From Zafaria ginkgonis (lineage in GTDB: Bacteria > Actinomycetota > Actinomycetes > Actinomycetales > Micrococcaceae): DNA of 64,000 nucleotides. The stretch is taken from assembly GCF_039540195.1 (NCBI RefSeq), contig NZ_BAABEO010000023.1, forward strand, positions 62,001 to 126,000, in the 5' to 3' direction. A model generated the notes under the pieces. That model saw only the letters and a list, made by a program, of their open reading frames with translations, was not told the DNA's origin and ran no database searches. The position numbers and the translations under genes are program-made. Of the stretch, positions 36,074-44,603 are shown in pieces (the first letter of the stretch is position 1; each line of letters opens with the position of its first letter).

Positions 36074-36460
36074 ATGAGGATCAATCTGACCAGCGTCTAT
36101 GTCGATGACCAGGCCAAGGCCCTGGCGTTCTACACGGAGAAGCTGGGATTCGTGAAGAAGACCGACGTCCCCACCGGGGAGTACCGCTGGCTGACGGTGG
36201 TGTCTCCGGAGGACCCGCAGGGCATCGAGCTGGTGCTCGAGCCCGCCGCGCATCCGGCCTCCGGGCAATTCAAGGACGCGCTGGTCCGGGACGGCATCCC
36301 CTTCACGTCCTTCGCCGTGGACGACGTGCAGGCCGAGTACGAGCGCCTCGGCGCGCTCGGCGTCTCCTTCACCCAACCCCCGACCGAAATGGGGCCGGTG
36401 ACCACCGCGGTGCTGGACGACACCTGCGGGAACCTCATCCAGATCGCCGCCATGCGCTGA
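36074..36460 (+). CDS. VOC (glyoxalase-like) family protein (128 aa)
   Basis: One vicinal-oxygen-chelate module pair: TSVYVDDQAKALAFYTEKLGF at the start, RWLTVVSPEDPQGIELVLEPA in the middle, and the late metal-binding glutamate region TAVLDDTCGNLIQI. Similar proteins are annotated as glyoxalase or bleomycin-resistance proteins, but the real substrate is unknown. The ATG lies 6 bases after TGGGAT. Monocistronic. Confidence 0.88.
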   Translation: MRINLTSVYVDDQAKALAFYTEKLGFVKKTDVPTGEYRWLTVVSPEDPQGIELVLEPAAHPASGQFKDALVRDGIPFTSFAVDDVQAEYERLGALGVSFTQPPTEMGPVTTAVLDDTCGNLIQIAAMR

Positions 36461-36525
36461 AGGCTCCGTAGCGTCGCAGCGGACGGACGGCCGTGCTTCC
36501 CAGGGCGGACGTTCCGGTAACGGAT

Positions 36526-37464
36526 ATGCCCATCCCCGAAATTCCCGGTCCCGACGTGGATATCACCGACCGGCTGGTCCGGCGGCTGCTGCGGGAGCAG
36601 CACCCGGACCTGGCCGCGCTGCCGCTGCGGCCGGCCGGCGCCGGGTGGGACAACGTGGTCTACCGCCTCGGCGATGGCCTGGCCCTGCGGCTGCCCCGCC
36701 GCGCCGCGGCCGCCGCCCTGATGGAGAACGAGTTGCGCTGGCTGCCCGTCCTGGCCCCGCGCCTGCCCGTGCCGGTGCCGGCCCCGCTGCGCCGCGGCGC
36801 GCCGGCGGCCGGATACCCCTACCCCTGGGCGGTGGTTCCGTGGTTCGAGGGCACCAGCGCCGCCCTGTTCCCGGCGCCGGTGCGGGACGGCTACGCCGGG
36901 GCCCTGGCCGGGTTCCTGCGCTGCCTGCACCTGCCGGCGCCGGCGGACGCCCCGCGGAACCCGGTCCGCGGCGTTCCGCTGGCCGCGCGCGACGACGCGT
37001 TCCGCACCCGGCTGGCCGGATGGGACGCCTTCCGCGAACGCCACGCCCCGCAGGCGCCCGACGCCTCCGTCCTGCTGGCGGTGTGGGCCAGGGCCCTGGA
37101 AGCGCCGCGGCACACCGGGGAGCGGGTGTGGCTGCACGGGGACCTGCATCCCCACAACCTGGTCGCCGGCGCCGCCGGGAACCTGGTGGCCGTCGGAGAC
37201 TTCGGTGACCTCACCTCGGGGGACCCGGCCACCGACCTGGCCGCCGGGTGGCTGCACTTCACCGCCGCCGGGCACGGGCGGTTCCGCGCCGGCCTGGGCG
37301 CCCCGCCGGGCGGGCAGGCAGGGGCGGGGGAGCGGGCCGCATGGGAAAGGGCCAGGGGCTGGGCCGTGTCCCTGGGACTGATCATGGCCCTGCACCCGCC
37401 CGGGGAACCGCTCCACGCGGTGGGGCTGCACGCCTTGGGCCGGCTGGCCACCGAGCCCGGCTAA
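36526..37464 (+). CDS. Aminoglycoside phosphotransferase (APH) family kinase-like protein (312 aa)
   Basis: Kinase-like fold with the catalytic loop VWLHGDLHPHNLV (His-Gly-Asp..Asn) and metal-binding VGDFGDLTSGDPATDLA. N-lobe WDNVVYRLGDGLALRLPRR. Most such chromosomal proteins act on metabolites, not on drugs, and nothing here marks it as a resistance gene. Start uncertain: ATG 36526 chosen; GTG 36493 would add 11 residues. Stop is followed by a part copy of the dispersed 64-bp repeat. Confidence 0.85.
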   Translation: MPIPEIPGPDVDITDRLVRRLLREQHPDLAALPLRPAGAGWDNVVYRLGDGLALRLPRRAAAAALMENELRWLPVLAPRLPVPVPAPLRRGAPAAGYPYPWAVVPWFEGTSAALFPAPVRDGYAGALAGFLRCLHLPAPADAPRNPVRGVPLAARDDAFRTRLAGWDAFRERHAPQAPDASVLLAVWARALEAPRHTGERVWLHGDLHPHNLVAGAAGNLVAVGDFGDLTSGDPATDLAAGWLHFTAAGHGRFRAGLGAPPGGQAGAGERAAWERARGWAVSLGLIMALHPPGEPLHAVGLHALGRLATEPG

Positions 37465-37466
37465 TC

Positions 37467-37497
37467 CGGGACCCGGCTGCCCCGCGCTTGCCGGGCC
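37467..37497 (+). repeat. Partial copy of the dispersed repeat after a stop codon
   Basis: GGGACCCGGCTGCCCCGCGC followed by TTGCCGGGCC equals the distal half of the second unit at 28449-28582. It begins 2 bases after the stop TAA of the APH-family gene. Confidence 0.75.
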
Positions 37498-37552
37498 GTT
37501 CTCCTCCTGCCTGACCGTTGTCGAAGGGCCCCTCCAGTGGTGGGATGGGGTG

Positions 37553-38599
37553 ATGAAAGCGCTCTACAAGTCGGCGTGGGACGCCGGGCTTGAACTGGTG
37601 GACCTGCCCGAGCCGGAAACCGGCGCCCACGAGGTCAAGATCCGCGTGATGACCGCCGGCATCTGCGGCACCGACCTGCACCTGCTCGACGGCGACGCCG
37701 CCGCCCGCGCGATGGCCACCCTGCCGCTGGTGCCCGGGCACGAGTTCTACGGGGAGGTCGTGGAGACCGGCTACCTGGTGCGCACCGTCCAGGTGGGGGA
37801 GCGGGTTTCCGGCGAGGGACACGTGGTGTGCGGGATGTGCCGCAACTGCCGCGCCGGGCGCCGCCAGATGTGCATCAACAGCGTCTCCGTGGGCGTGCAG
37901 CGCGACGGCGCCTTCGCCGAGTACGTGGTCATCCCCGAAACCAACGTCTGGGTTCACCGCGATCCGGCCGTCACCCCGGAACTGGGGGCCATCTTCGACC
38001 CCTTCGGCAACGCCGTGCACACCGCGCTGTCCTTCCCGCTGGTGGGCGAGGACGTGCTGATCACCGGCGCCGGCCCGATCGGCCTGATGGCCGTCGCCGT
38101 CGCCCGGCACGCCGGTGCCCGCCGGATCGTCGTCACCGACGTCTCGCCCCAGCGCCTGGAACTGGCCCGGGGGATGGGCGCGGACCTGGCGGTGGACGTG
38201 TCCTCCCGCCGGATCGGCGAGGCCCAGCGGGACCTGGGGATGGTGGAGGGCTTCGACGTCGGGATGGAGATGTCGGGGCATCCCGGCGCCCTGCAGGAAA
38301 TGGTCGAAAACATGAACCACGGCGGACGGATCGCGCTGCTGGGCCTGCCCGCCGGCCCGCTGGAGATCGGCTGGCACAAGGTCGTCACCCACATGCTTAC
38401 GCTCAAGGGAATCTACGGACGCGAGATGTTCGAGACCTGGTACGCGATGAGCGCCATGCTGCAGTCCAATCCGCGGCTGCGCCAAGCCATCTCATCCGTG
38501 GTCACCGACCGGTTCCCCGCCACAGAGTGGGAGGCCGCGTTCGCCGCCGCCCGTTCGGCCCACGGCGGCAAGGTGGTCATGGATTGGACCGTTTTCTAG
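37553..38599 (+). CDS. tdh: L-threonine 3-dehydrogenase (348 aa)
   Basis: Zinc-dependent medium-chain dehydrogenase oxidising L-threonine to 2-amino-3-ketobutyrate with NAD. Catalytic zinc site AGICGTDLHLL and VPGHEFYGEV, structural-zinc cysteines GHVVCGMCRNCRAGRRQMC, NAD fold ITGAGPIGLMAVAVARHAGA. Length and the following kbl gene (10 bases downstream) make the assignment firm. ATG 37553 is 6 bases after TGGGAT (37541-37546), with no ribosome site. Confidence 0.95.
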   Translation: MKALYKSAWDAGLELVDLPEPETGAHEVKIRVMTAGICGTDLHLLDGDAAARAMATLPLVPGHEFYGEVVETGYLVRTVQVGERVSGEGHVVCGMCRNCRAGRRQMCINSVSVGVQRDGAFAEYVVIPETNVWVHRDPAVTPELGAIFDPFGNAVHTALSFPLVGEDVLITGAGPIGLMAVAVARHAGARRIVVTDVSPQRLELARGMGADLAVDVSSRRIGEAQRDLGMVEGFDVGMEMSGHPGALQEMVENMNHGGRIALLGLPAGPLEIGWHKVVTHMLTLKGIYGREMFETWYAMSAMLQSNPRLRQAISSVVTDRFPATEWEAAFAAARSAHGGKVVMDWTVF

Positions 38600-38609
38600 G
38601 AGGAGGACC

Positions 38610-39806
38610 ATGTACACGCTCAAGGACCAGCTGGCCGCCGAGCTGAGGGACCTGCGCGCGGCCGGGCTCTTCAAGGAGGAACGCCACATCGACTCCCCCC
38701 AGGCGGCGCACATCGCCGCCGGGCCGCTGGGCGGACCGGCCCGCGAGGTGCTGAACTTCTGCGCCAACAACTACCTCGGCCTGGCCGACGACCCCCGGCT
38801 GGTCGCCGCCGCCAAGCAGGCCCTGGACGAGCGCGGCTTCGGCATGGCCTCGGTGCGCTTCATCTGCGGCACCCAGGACCGCCACCTGGAACTGGAGCGC
38901 AGGCTGTCGGCCTTCCTCGGCACGGAGGACACCATCCTGTTCTCCAGCTGCTTCGACGCCAACGGCGGCGTGTTCGAGGCCCTCTTTGGGGAGGAGGACG
39001 CGATCGTCTCCGACGCGCTCAACCACGCCTCCATCATCGACGGCATCCGGCTGTCCAAGGCGGCCCGCCACCGCTACGCCAACCGCGACCTCGCTGACCT
39101 GGAGGCCCAGCTGGTGGCCGCGCAGGCGATGAACGGCGGCGCCGGCCCGCGGCGGTGCGTCATCGTCACCGACGGCGTTTTCTCCATGGACGGGTACCTC
39201 GCCCCGCTGGCCGGAATCTGCGACCTCGCCGAACGCCACGGCGCGCTGGTCATGGTGGACGATTCCCACGCCGTCGGATTCATGGGCCCCACCGGGGCCG
39301 GCACCCCCGAACACGCAGGGGTCGCCGACCGGGTGGACCTCTACACCGGAACCTTCGGCAAGGCGCTCGGCGGGGCCTCCGGCGGGTACGTCTCCGGCCG
39401 CGCCGAACTCGTGGCGATGCTGCGCCAGCGGGCCCGCCCGTACCTGTTCTCCAACTCGCTGGCCCCGGCCATCGTGGCCGCGACGCTGACCGCCCTGGAC
39501 CTGGTCGCCGGCTCGGGGGACCTGCGCACCAGGCTCTTCGCCAACGCCGCGCACTTCCGCCGGCGCATGCTGGAGGAGGGCTTCGAGCTGCTCGAGGGCG
39601 AGCACGCGATCGTCCCGGTGATGTTCGGGGACGCCGCGGCCGCCGGGAAGGTCGCCGCCCGGATGCTGGAACGCGGAGTGTACGTCACCGCCTTCAGCTA
39701 CCCGGTGGTGCCGCAGGGAAGCGCCCGCATCCGCGTCCAGCTCTCCGCCGCGCACACCCCGGACGACGTCGAGGCCTGCGTGGCCGCCTTCGTCGCCTCC
39801 CGCTAG
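38610..39806 (+). CDS. kbl: Glycine C-acetyltransferase (2-amino-3-ketobutyrate CoA ligase, 398 aa)
   Basis: PLP enzyme that cleaves 2-amino-3-ketobutyrate with CoA to glycine and acetyl-CoA, the second step of threonine breakdown begun by tdh. Seen: NFCANNYLGLADDPR, GTQDRHLELERRLSAFLG, VDDSHAVGFMGPTGAG and the PLP lysine in TGTFGKALGGASGG. AGGAGGAGG is placed just before the ATG. Operon tdh-kbl. Confidence 0.96.
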   Translation: MYTLKDQLAAELRDLRAAGLFKEERHIDSPQAAHIAAGPLGGPAREVLNFCANNYLGLADDPRLVAAAKQALDERGFGMASVRFICGTQDRHLELERRLSAFLGTEDTILFSSCFDANGGVFEALFGEEDAIVSDALNHASIIDGIRLSKAARHRYANRDLADLEAQLVAAQAMNGGAGPRRCVIVTDGVFSMDGYLAPLAGICDLAERHGALVMVDDSHAVGFMGPTGAGTPEHAGVADRVDLYTGTFGKALGGASGGYVSGRAELVAMLRQRARPYLFSNSLAPAIVAATLTALDLVAGSGDLRTRLFANAAHFRRRMLEEGFELLEGEHAIVPVMFGDAAAAGKVAARMLERGVYVTAFSYPVVPQGSARIRVQLSAAHTPDDVEACVAAFVASR

Positions 39807-39871
39807 CCCGCGCAGCCCCTCCCGGTGGCCCCCGCCGTCGTTTTCGCCAAAGCCACCGCCCCCGCCCTTCC

Positions 39872-39932
39872 GTTTCGCCAAAGGCAGCTGCTGGGTTCGG
39901 CCCCCAAACCCGACATCAACCCTTGGCGAAAC
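39872..39932. terminator. Inverted repeat after kbl; TTTCGCCAA motifs
   Basis: GTTTCGCCAAAGG pairs with CCTTGGCGAAAC (one bulge) 36 bases on. A third TTTTCGCCAAAG copy lies at 39841-39852. Could be a terminator for kbl or a regulator site for the oxidase gene that follows. Confidence 0.45.
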
Positions 39933-39997
39933 GCGGGGGAGAGGCAATGTCCTTTGCCGACACGCCGGCATCCTCGGCACCCGGTATCCTCGGCAGT

Positions 39998-41083
39998 ATG
40001 AGCGACCACGCATTCTGCGATGTCCTGATCATCGGCGGTGGCATCGCCGGGCTGTCCCTGGCCTCAGCGCTCGCCGAACACGCCGACGTCGTGCTGCTGG
40101 AGGCCGAACCGACGCTGGCCCACCACACCTCCGCCCGCTCCGCCCAGCAACTGGTCCCCGGCTACGGTCCGCCTCCGGTGCGCGAACTGACCCGAGCCAC
40201 GCTCGCGGCGCTCGCCGCGCTGCCGGACGCGCGCCGGCTGGTCTGGCCCAGCCGGTTCATGGTGGTGGGCCGCGCCGCCGACGTCCAGGCCCACCGCACC
40301 GAGGCCATGGAGACGATCACCCACGCCGAGGCCTGCGCCCTGGTCCCGGCGCTGCTTCCGGAGGCGTTCGAGTCCGCCGCGCTGGACACCACCAGCGTGC
40401 GCACCGACGCAACGGCGCTGATCGAGCACCACCGGGCGCTCGCCGCCGCGCGCGGGGCACGGATCCTCACGGGCCACCGCGTGGACGCGGCCGAAAAGCA
40501 CGACCCCGGCTGGCTGGTTTCGGCGGGGAAGACCACCATCCGCGCGGCCCGGGTGGTCAACGCCGCCGGAGCGTGGGCGGACCGGGTCGCGGCGCTCTTC
40601 GGAGCCGAACCGCTGGGGCTGGTGCCGCTGCGGCGCACCGCCGCCTACGTGGACGTGGCCCGTCCGCTGCCCCCGGAGACCCCGATGGTGTCCTCCGCGG
40701 ACAACACCTGGTACTTCCGCCCCGAGGGGCAGCGGGTGCTGGTGTCCCCGTCGGAGGCGGTGCCGAGCGAGCCCTGCGACGCCCAGCCGGTGCCTAGGGA
40801 GGTGGACGCGGTCGTGGCGAAGGTCGATTCCGTGACCACGCTGGGAATCACCGGGGTGCAGCGGGCCTGGACGGGCCTGCGGACCGAGGCCCCGGACGGG
40901 GTGCCGGTGGTCGGGTTCGACCCCGCCGTCGAGGACTTCTTCTGGCTGGCAGGCCAGGGCGGCTTCGGCTTCCAGACCTCCAGCGGCATCGCCGCGCTGG
41001 CGGTGGGGCTGCTGGAGGGGGTGCGGCCCAAGGGCTCCGCGGAGACGCTCGCCGCCCTGGACCCGGGCCGGTTCCGGACCTGA
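39998..41083 (+). CDS. FAD-dependent amine/amino-acid oxidase, DAO family (361 aa)
   Basis: D-amino-acid-oxidase/glycine-oxidase fold: N-terminal FAD motif LIIGGGIAGLSLASALAEHA, SARSAQQLVPGYGPPPVRELTRA (the usual substrate-side helix), RVVNAAGAWADRVAALFG, and the C-terminal FAD loop WLAGQGGFGFQTSSGIAALA. Substrate cannot be told. The ATG 39998 is 7 bases after TATCCT (leaderless style). An upstream in-frame ATG at 39947 has a strong GGGGGAGAGG site and would add 17 residues; which is used is open. Follows tdh-kbl, but a hairpin lies between. Confidence 0.88.
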   Translation: MSDHAFCDVLIIGGGIAGLSLASALAEHADVVLLEAEPTLAHHTSARSAQQLVPGYGPPPVRELTRATLAALAALPDARRLVWPSRFMVVGRAADVQAHRTEAMETITHAEACALVPALLPEAFESAALDTTSVRTDATALIEHHRALAAARGARILTGHRVDAAEKHDPGWLVSAGKTTIRAARVVNAAGAWADRVAALFGAEPLGLVPLRRTAAYVDVARPLPPETPMVSSADNTWYFRPEGQRVLVSPSEAVPSEPCDAQPVPREVDAVVAKVDSVTTLGITGVQRAWTGLRTEAPDGVPVVGFDPAVEDFFWLAGQGGFGFQTSSGIAALAVGLLEGVRPKGSAETLAALDPGRFRT

Positions 41084-41093
41084 CGGGCCGCCG

Positions 41094-41121
41094 CCCCGCC
41101 GCCGCGGATCGGGCGGCGGGG
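41094..41121. terminator. Small bidirectional hairpin between convergent genes
   Basis: CCCCGCCGCC / GGCGGCGGGG, 8-base loop, between the oxidase stop and the GNAT stop. Confidence 0.55.
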
Positions 41122-41122
41122 G

Positions 41123-41719
41123 TCAGGCGCGGCGGAGCCGGTGCAGCAGCCCGGAGCGCACCTGCGGCCACTCGGCGGCCACGATCGAATAGACGCAGGT
41201 GTCCCGCAGGGCCCCGTCGGCGGTCCGGGCGTGCGAGCGCAGCACGCCGTCGAGCTTGGCGCCGAGGCGCTCGATCGCGGCGCGGGACTGGTGGTTCATC
41301 CAGTGGGTCCGCAGTTCGACGGCGGGACAGCCCAGCACCTCGAAGGCGTGCGCCAGGAGCAGCAGCTTGGATTCGGCGTTGGTTCCGGTGCCGCGGGCGG
41401 AGGCCCGGTTCCAGGTCGAGCCGATCTCCACGCGGGGCAGGCCGGCATCGATGTTCATGAAGGTGGTCATTCCCAGCAGCGCGCCGTCGGCGTTGCGCCG
41501 GGCCGCGAACGGCAGCATCGACCCGGCCTCCTGCAGGGCCAGCCGCCGCCCGATCTCGGCGGACATGCCTTCGGGCGCGGGCACCGCGGTGTACCAGAGC
41601 TTCCACACTTCGCCGTCCCGCACGGCCTCCACCAGTCCGTCGTGGTGGTCGGGGGCCAGCGGCTCCAGGGTGACGAGGCGGCCGGACAGGGTGACGGGTT
41701 CCAGGGGCACGGGTTCCAT
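41123..41719 (-). CDS. GNAT N-acetyltransferase, RimJ/RimL-like (198 aa)
   Basis: RimJ/RimL-type pattern: LSGRLVTLEPLAPDHHDGLVEAV at the start, then EIGSTWNRASARGTGTNAESKLLLLAHAFEVLGCPAVELRTHWMNHQSRAAIERLGAKLDGVLRSH, split by normal spacing. The target is usually a protein N-terminus or a small amine; unknown here. It follows the LysE gene by 16 bases and is probably co-transcribed with it. Confidence 0.88.
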   Translation of the reverse strand: MEPVPLEPVTLSGRLVTLEPLAPDHHDGLVEAVRDGEVWKLWYTAVPAPEGMSAEIGRRLALQEAGSMLPFAARRNADGALLGMTTFMNIDAGLPRVEIGSTWNRASARGTGTNAESKLLLLAHAFEVLGCPAVELRTHWMNHQSRAAIERLGAKLDGVLRSHARTADGALRDTCVYSIVAAEWPQVRSGLLHRLRRA

Positions 41720-41735
41720 GGCGTTCCGGACCCGG

Positions 41736-42386
41736 TTACCGGGACTCGGCGAATGCGCTGGCCACCACGCCGAGGCCCAGGGCCGCCAGGATGCCGGAGG
41801 ATACGCGTTCCAGCCACTCGTTGACGGCCGGGCGCTTGAGCCAGGCCATGGCCTTGGACGCCACCGTCACCAGCACCACGAAGTACGCCATGCCGATCGC
41901 GCCGAAGATCGCGCCCAGGCCCAGCGCGGACAGCAGGGTGTTGGAGCCCGCCGGGATGAACTGGGGCATCAGCGCCAGGAAGAACAGGCCCACCTTAGGG
42001 TTCAGGCTGGAGGAGAGGGTTCCGGCGGCGAAAGGGCCGCGCAGGCCCGACGCGGCGGCCTTCCGGTCCGGAGCACCGGTTCCGGGAGCGGCGCCGGCGG
42101 TGCGGCGTCCCTTCAGGAACGTGCTGGCCCCCAGGTAGAACAGGTACAGGCCGCCGGCGACCTTCAGCCAGTGGTAGATCTCCGCCGATTGCTGGAGCAG
42201 GGCCGCCACGCCCAGGCCCACCAATGCCGACCACAGCACCGTCCCGAGAATGCATCCCAGCGCCGCCGCGTAGCCGGTGCGGGCGTTGGCGAGCGAATGG
42301 CGCAGGACCAGGAACGTGTCAGGGCCGGGAGTGAGGGCGAGGACGGCGGACAGGCCGGCGAAAGCCAACAGGGAAGCGGGAGCCAT
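41736..42386 (-). CDS. LysE/RhtB-family amino-acid exporter (216 aa)
   Basis: Six-helix exporter: ASLLAFAGLSAVLALTPGPDTFLVLRHSLANARTGYAAALG is the LysE N-terminal signature, and SLNPKVGLFFLALMPQFI the conserved mid-protein motif. Exports amino acids or derivatives. ATG 42386 is preferred (GATAAT 7 bases upstream); ATG 42395 is in frame. Lies 56 bases after the MarR gene on the same strand. Confidence 0.9.
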   Translation of the reverse strand: MAPASLLAFAGLSAVLALTPGPDTFLVLRHSLANARTGYAAALGCILGTVLWSALVGLGVAALLQQSAEIYHWLKVAGGLYLFYLGASTFLKGRRTAGAAPGTGAPDRKAAASGLRGPFAAGTLSSSLNPKVGLFFLALMPQFIPAGSNTLLSALGLGAIFGAIGMAYFVVLVTVASKAMAWLKRPAVNEWLERVSSGILAALGLGVVASAFAESR

Positions 42387-42442
42387 GGGAACCATTATCC
42401 CTCCGGGGAGCCCGCCGAACGGCCCAGGCGCCGCGGCCCGCC

Positions 42443-42949
42443 TCAGCGGTCGGCCGCGGCGGCTTCGGGGTCGGCAGCGGCCTGGGCAGCGGTCTGGTTG
42501 AGGCGGCGGCGCTCCAGGCCCTGCTGCAGGCGCTCCAGGAGGTCGACGGCGGCGCGCAGCTCCTCCTCGGAGGTGTCCACCGCCTCGCGAACCACCACCG
42601 CGCGGGCCGCGCCGAAGGCGGCCATGTTGCGCAGGGTGGCGGGGGTGGGGTGCAGTTCGACGCAGCGGGCGTCGCCTTCGCCGGAGCGGCGCTCGACCAG
42701 GCCCTTGGACTCGAGGGAACGCAGCGTGGTGCTCACGTTGCTGCGCTGCATGTGGGCCCGGCTGGAAAGTTCGCCCGGGGTGATGCCGGGTGCCTGCGCG
42801 ACGTGGCGCACCAGCAGCACCTCCGAGGGGGTGAGCGGGATGGCCTGGGCGGCGTCCTCGATCTGCGGACGGATCTCGCGGGCGGTGTCCATGATCAGGC
42901 GGGCCAGCGACGAAGCGAGCGCATCGATCCCGGTGGTGGCAACTTCCAT
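42443..42949 (-). CDS. MarR-family transcriptional regulator (168 aa)
   Basis: Winged helix at residues 48-110: LTPSEVLLVRHVAQAPGITPGELSSRAHMQRSNVSTTLRSLESKGLVERRSGEGDARCVELHPT, as separate conserved segments. The ATG at 42949 lies 6 bases after TACACT (42956-42961), so it is chosen over the ATG at 42967, which lies upstream of that box. Divergent from the Bcr-type efflux gene across 68 AT-rich bases with an ATTTA-N4-TAAAT palindrome; it probably represses that pump and itself. Confidence 0.9.
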   Translation of the reverse strand: MEVATTGIDALASSLARLIMDTAREIRPQIEDAAQAIPLTPSEVLLVRHVAQAPGITPGELSSRAHMQRSNVSTTLRSLESKGLVERRSGEGDARCVELHPTPATLRNMAAFGAARAVVVREAVDTSEEELRAAVDLLERLQQGLERRRLNQTAAQAAADPEAAAADR

Positions 42950-42955
42950 GCCACC

Positions 42956-43011
42956 AGTGTAGGTCATGATGAATTCATAGTTATTTACACATAAATTATT
43001 TCGGCTATTAT
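42956..43011. promoter_or_regulatory. Divergent marR / efflux promoters with a central palindrome
   Basis: Plus strand: -35 TTTACA (42984-42989), 16-base spacer, -10 TATTAT (43006-43011), 6 bases to ATG 43018. Minus strand: -10 TACACT (42956-42961), 6 bases to ATG 42949. The palindrome ATTTA-CACA-TAAAT (42983-42996) covers the plus -35. This is the most AT-rich patch nearby. Confidence 0.65.
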
Positions 43012-43017
43012 TTACCC

Positions 43018-44277
43018 ATGCCCTCCACCACTTCCTCCACCGCGCCCACCAAGCCGGGCCTGCTTCCGCTCAGCCTGCTCCTGGTTCTGGCCCTGTTCTC
43101 GATGGTGGGACCCGCGGCCACTGACCTCTACCTTCCCGCCTTCCCGGAAATGGCCCTCGACCTGGGCGTCGAAGCCTCCGGGGTGCAGCTGACGCTCACG
43201 GCGTTCCTGCTGGGAATGGGGGCCGGACAGCTGTTCTTCGGCGCCGTGTCGGACAAGTACGGGCGGGTCAGGCCCCTCCTTGCGGGCCTGTCCGTGTTCC
43301 TCCTGGCCTCCATCCTGGCTGCCACCGCACCCACGCTGGAGGTGCTGGTGGCGGCCCGGCTCCTGCAGGGCCTGAGCGCGTCCTCCGGCATCGTCATTTC
43401 CCGGGCCATCGTCTCCGACCGCGTGTCCGGGGCCGCCGCGGTGCGTGTCTTCAGCGTCCTGATGACCATCGTTGGCGTGGCGCCGGCCGTGGCGCCGCTG
43501 GCGGGAAGCCTCGTCTCCGCCGCCGCGGGGTGGCGCGGAGTCCTGTGGGTGGTGGCCGGCCTGGCCGTGGTGATGCTCCTGGGCATGCTGCTGGTGGTCC
43601 GCGAGAGCCATCCGGCGGAGAAGCGCCGCAGGGGCGCGCTGCTGGGCGGGCTCGGCGAGGCGGCGAAGCACCCCCGCTTCATGGGCTACGCCTTGCTGGG
43701 CGGTTCAAACTTCGGGGTCCTGATGGGCGTCATTTCGGCCTCGCCCTTTGTGTACCAGTCCATGATGGGTTTCAGCCCGCAGGTGTACGGGATGTTCTTC
43801 GGCATGAATGCCCTGGGCATGATGGCCAGCGGCATCGTGTCCTCCAAGCTGGCGGTGCGGGTCCCCGCGCGGCGCACGCTCGGCGTGGCCGTTGCGGTGA
43901 TGCTCGGGGTGTCGCTGCTCATGCTGGTTTTCGTGCTGACCGGCCTGCCGGCGGTCGCGCTGGCACCGTGCCTGTTCCTGCTGGTGTCCTCGATGGGCTT
44001 CGTCATGGGCAACACGACGGGCCTGGCCATCGCCGAGGTCCGGCACGTCGCCGGCAGCGGCTCCGCCTGGATGGGCGGGATCCAGTTCGGCGTCGGCGCC
44101 CTGGTCAGCGTCCTGGTGGGCCTCGGCGGCGAACTGAGCGCCCTGCCGCTGGCGATCGTGCTGGCCGGCAGTTCCTTCGTCGGGCTCTGCGCCTTCGCGG
44201 CCACCAGGCCCCGCAAGGCCGCCGTGTCCGCCCCCGACTCTCCTCCCGTCCCGGCGGACGCCACGACGCCGGCCTAA
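43018..44277 (+). CDS. MFS drug-resistance transporter, Bcr/CflA family (419 aa)
   Basis: Twelve-helix exporter with the DHA1 motifs: DLYLPAFPEMALDLGVEASGVQLTLTAF in helix 1-2, FGAVSDKYGRVRPLL (motif A), RLLQGLSASSGIVISRAIVSD (motif B), and VAPAVAPLAGSLV (motif C, antiporters). Exports bicyclomycin-type drugs or amino-acid derivatives in relatives; substrate here unknown. Regulated probably by the divergent MarR protein. Ends at the hairpin 44288-44345. Confidence 0.9.
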   Translation: MPSTTSSTAPTKPGLLPLSLLLVLALFSMVGPAATDLYLPAFPEMALDLGVEASGVQLTLTAFLLGMGAGQLFFGAVSDKYGRVRPLLAGLSVFLLASILAATAPTLEVLVAARLLQGLSASSGIVISRAIVSDRVSGAAAVRVFSVLMTIVGVAPAVAPLAGSLVSAAAGWRGVLWVVAGLAVVMLLGMLLVVRESHPAEKRRRGALLGGLGEAAKHPRFMGYALLGGSNFGVLMGVISASPFVYQSMMGFSPQVYGMFFGMNALGMMASGIVSSKLAVRVPARRTLGVAVAVMLGVSLLMLVFVLTGLPAVALAPCLFLLVSSMGFVMGNTTGLAIAEVRHVAGSGSAWMGGIQFGVGALVSVLVGLGGELSALPLAIVLAGSSFVGLCAFAATRPRKAAVSAPDSPPVPADATTPA

Positions 44278-44287
44278 GTCGGCCTGA

Positions 44288-44345
44288 CCCGACCGTCCGG
44301 AAATCTCCCGCCCGGCCGCTGGCGGGTCTTTTCCGGACGGTCGGG
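44288..44345. terminator. Hairpin terminator after the Bcr/CflA gene
   Basis: Arms CCCGACCGTCCGGAAA / TTTTCCGGACGGTCGGG with an inner CCCGCC / GGCGGG pair. A second copy of CGGGTCTTTTCCGGA lies at 44374-44388. The rest of 44346-44603 has no gene I can support; TATCCT at 44512 could be the phosphatase -10. Confidence 0.75.
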
Positions 44346-44603
44346 TTGAAGTAGCGGCGGTGGGTTTTGCCCCGGGTCTTTTCCGGAAGGCCCGGCCGGA
44401 GTGGAGCGGCGGGTGCTGTCCGCGCCCCGGCGCGTGTGCCCGCGGGCAGAAACGGGTGTCGCCGCCCCGGAACGGGTGCCGCCCACCGATGCCGCGGCGG
44501 GGATCCCTGCGTATCCTCTGCTCCACGCGGCCCGACGGGGGAGCCCGGGCAGCCACGCCGCAGGGGACGGCGGGACGCGTTCACCGACCCTGAGGAGCGC
44601 ACC

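Noticed and set aside
36526..37464. Antibiotic-resistance kinase.
   Set aside because: APH fold only; no mobile context or close resemblance to a known resistance enzyme that I can show. The same holds for 60872-61816, although it is nearer the macrolide branch.
39947..39997. Longer start for the oxidase with a strong ribosome site.
   Set aside because: Not excluded, but the shorter start gives the FAD motif at the usual distance and has a TATCCT box 7 bases upstream; N-terminal sequencing would decide.
44346..44603. A gene upstream of the secreted phosphatase.
   Set aside because: The open frame joins the phosphatase frame but is Arg/Pro-rich and lacks a signal peptide; the GTG at 44604 begins a proper one.
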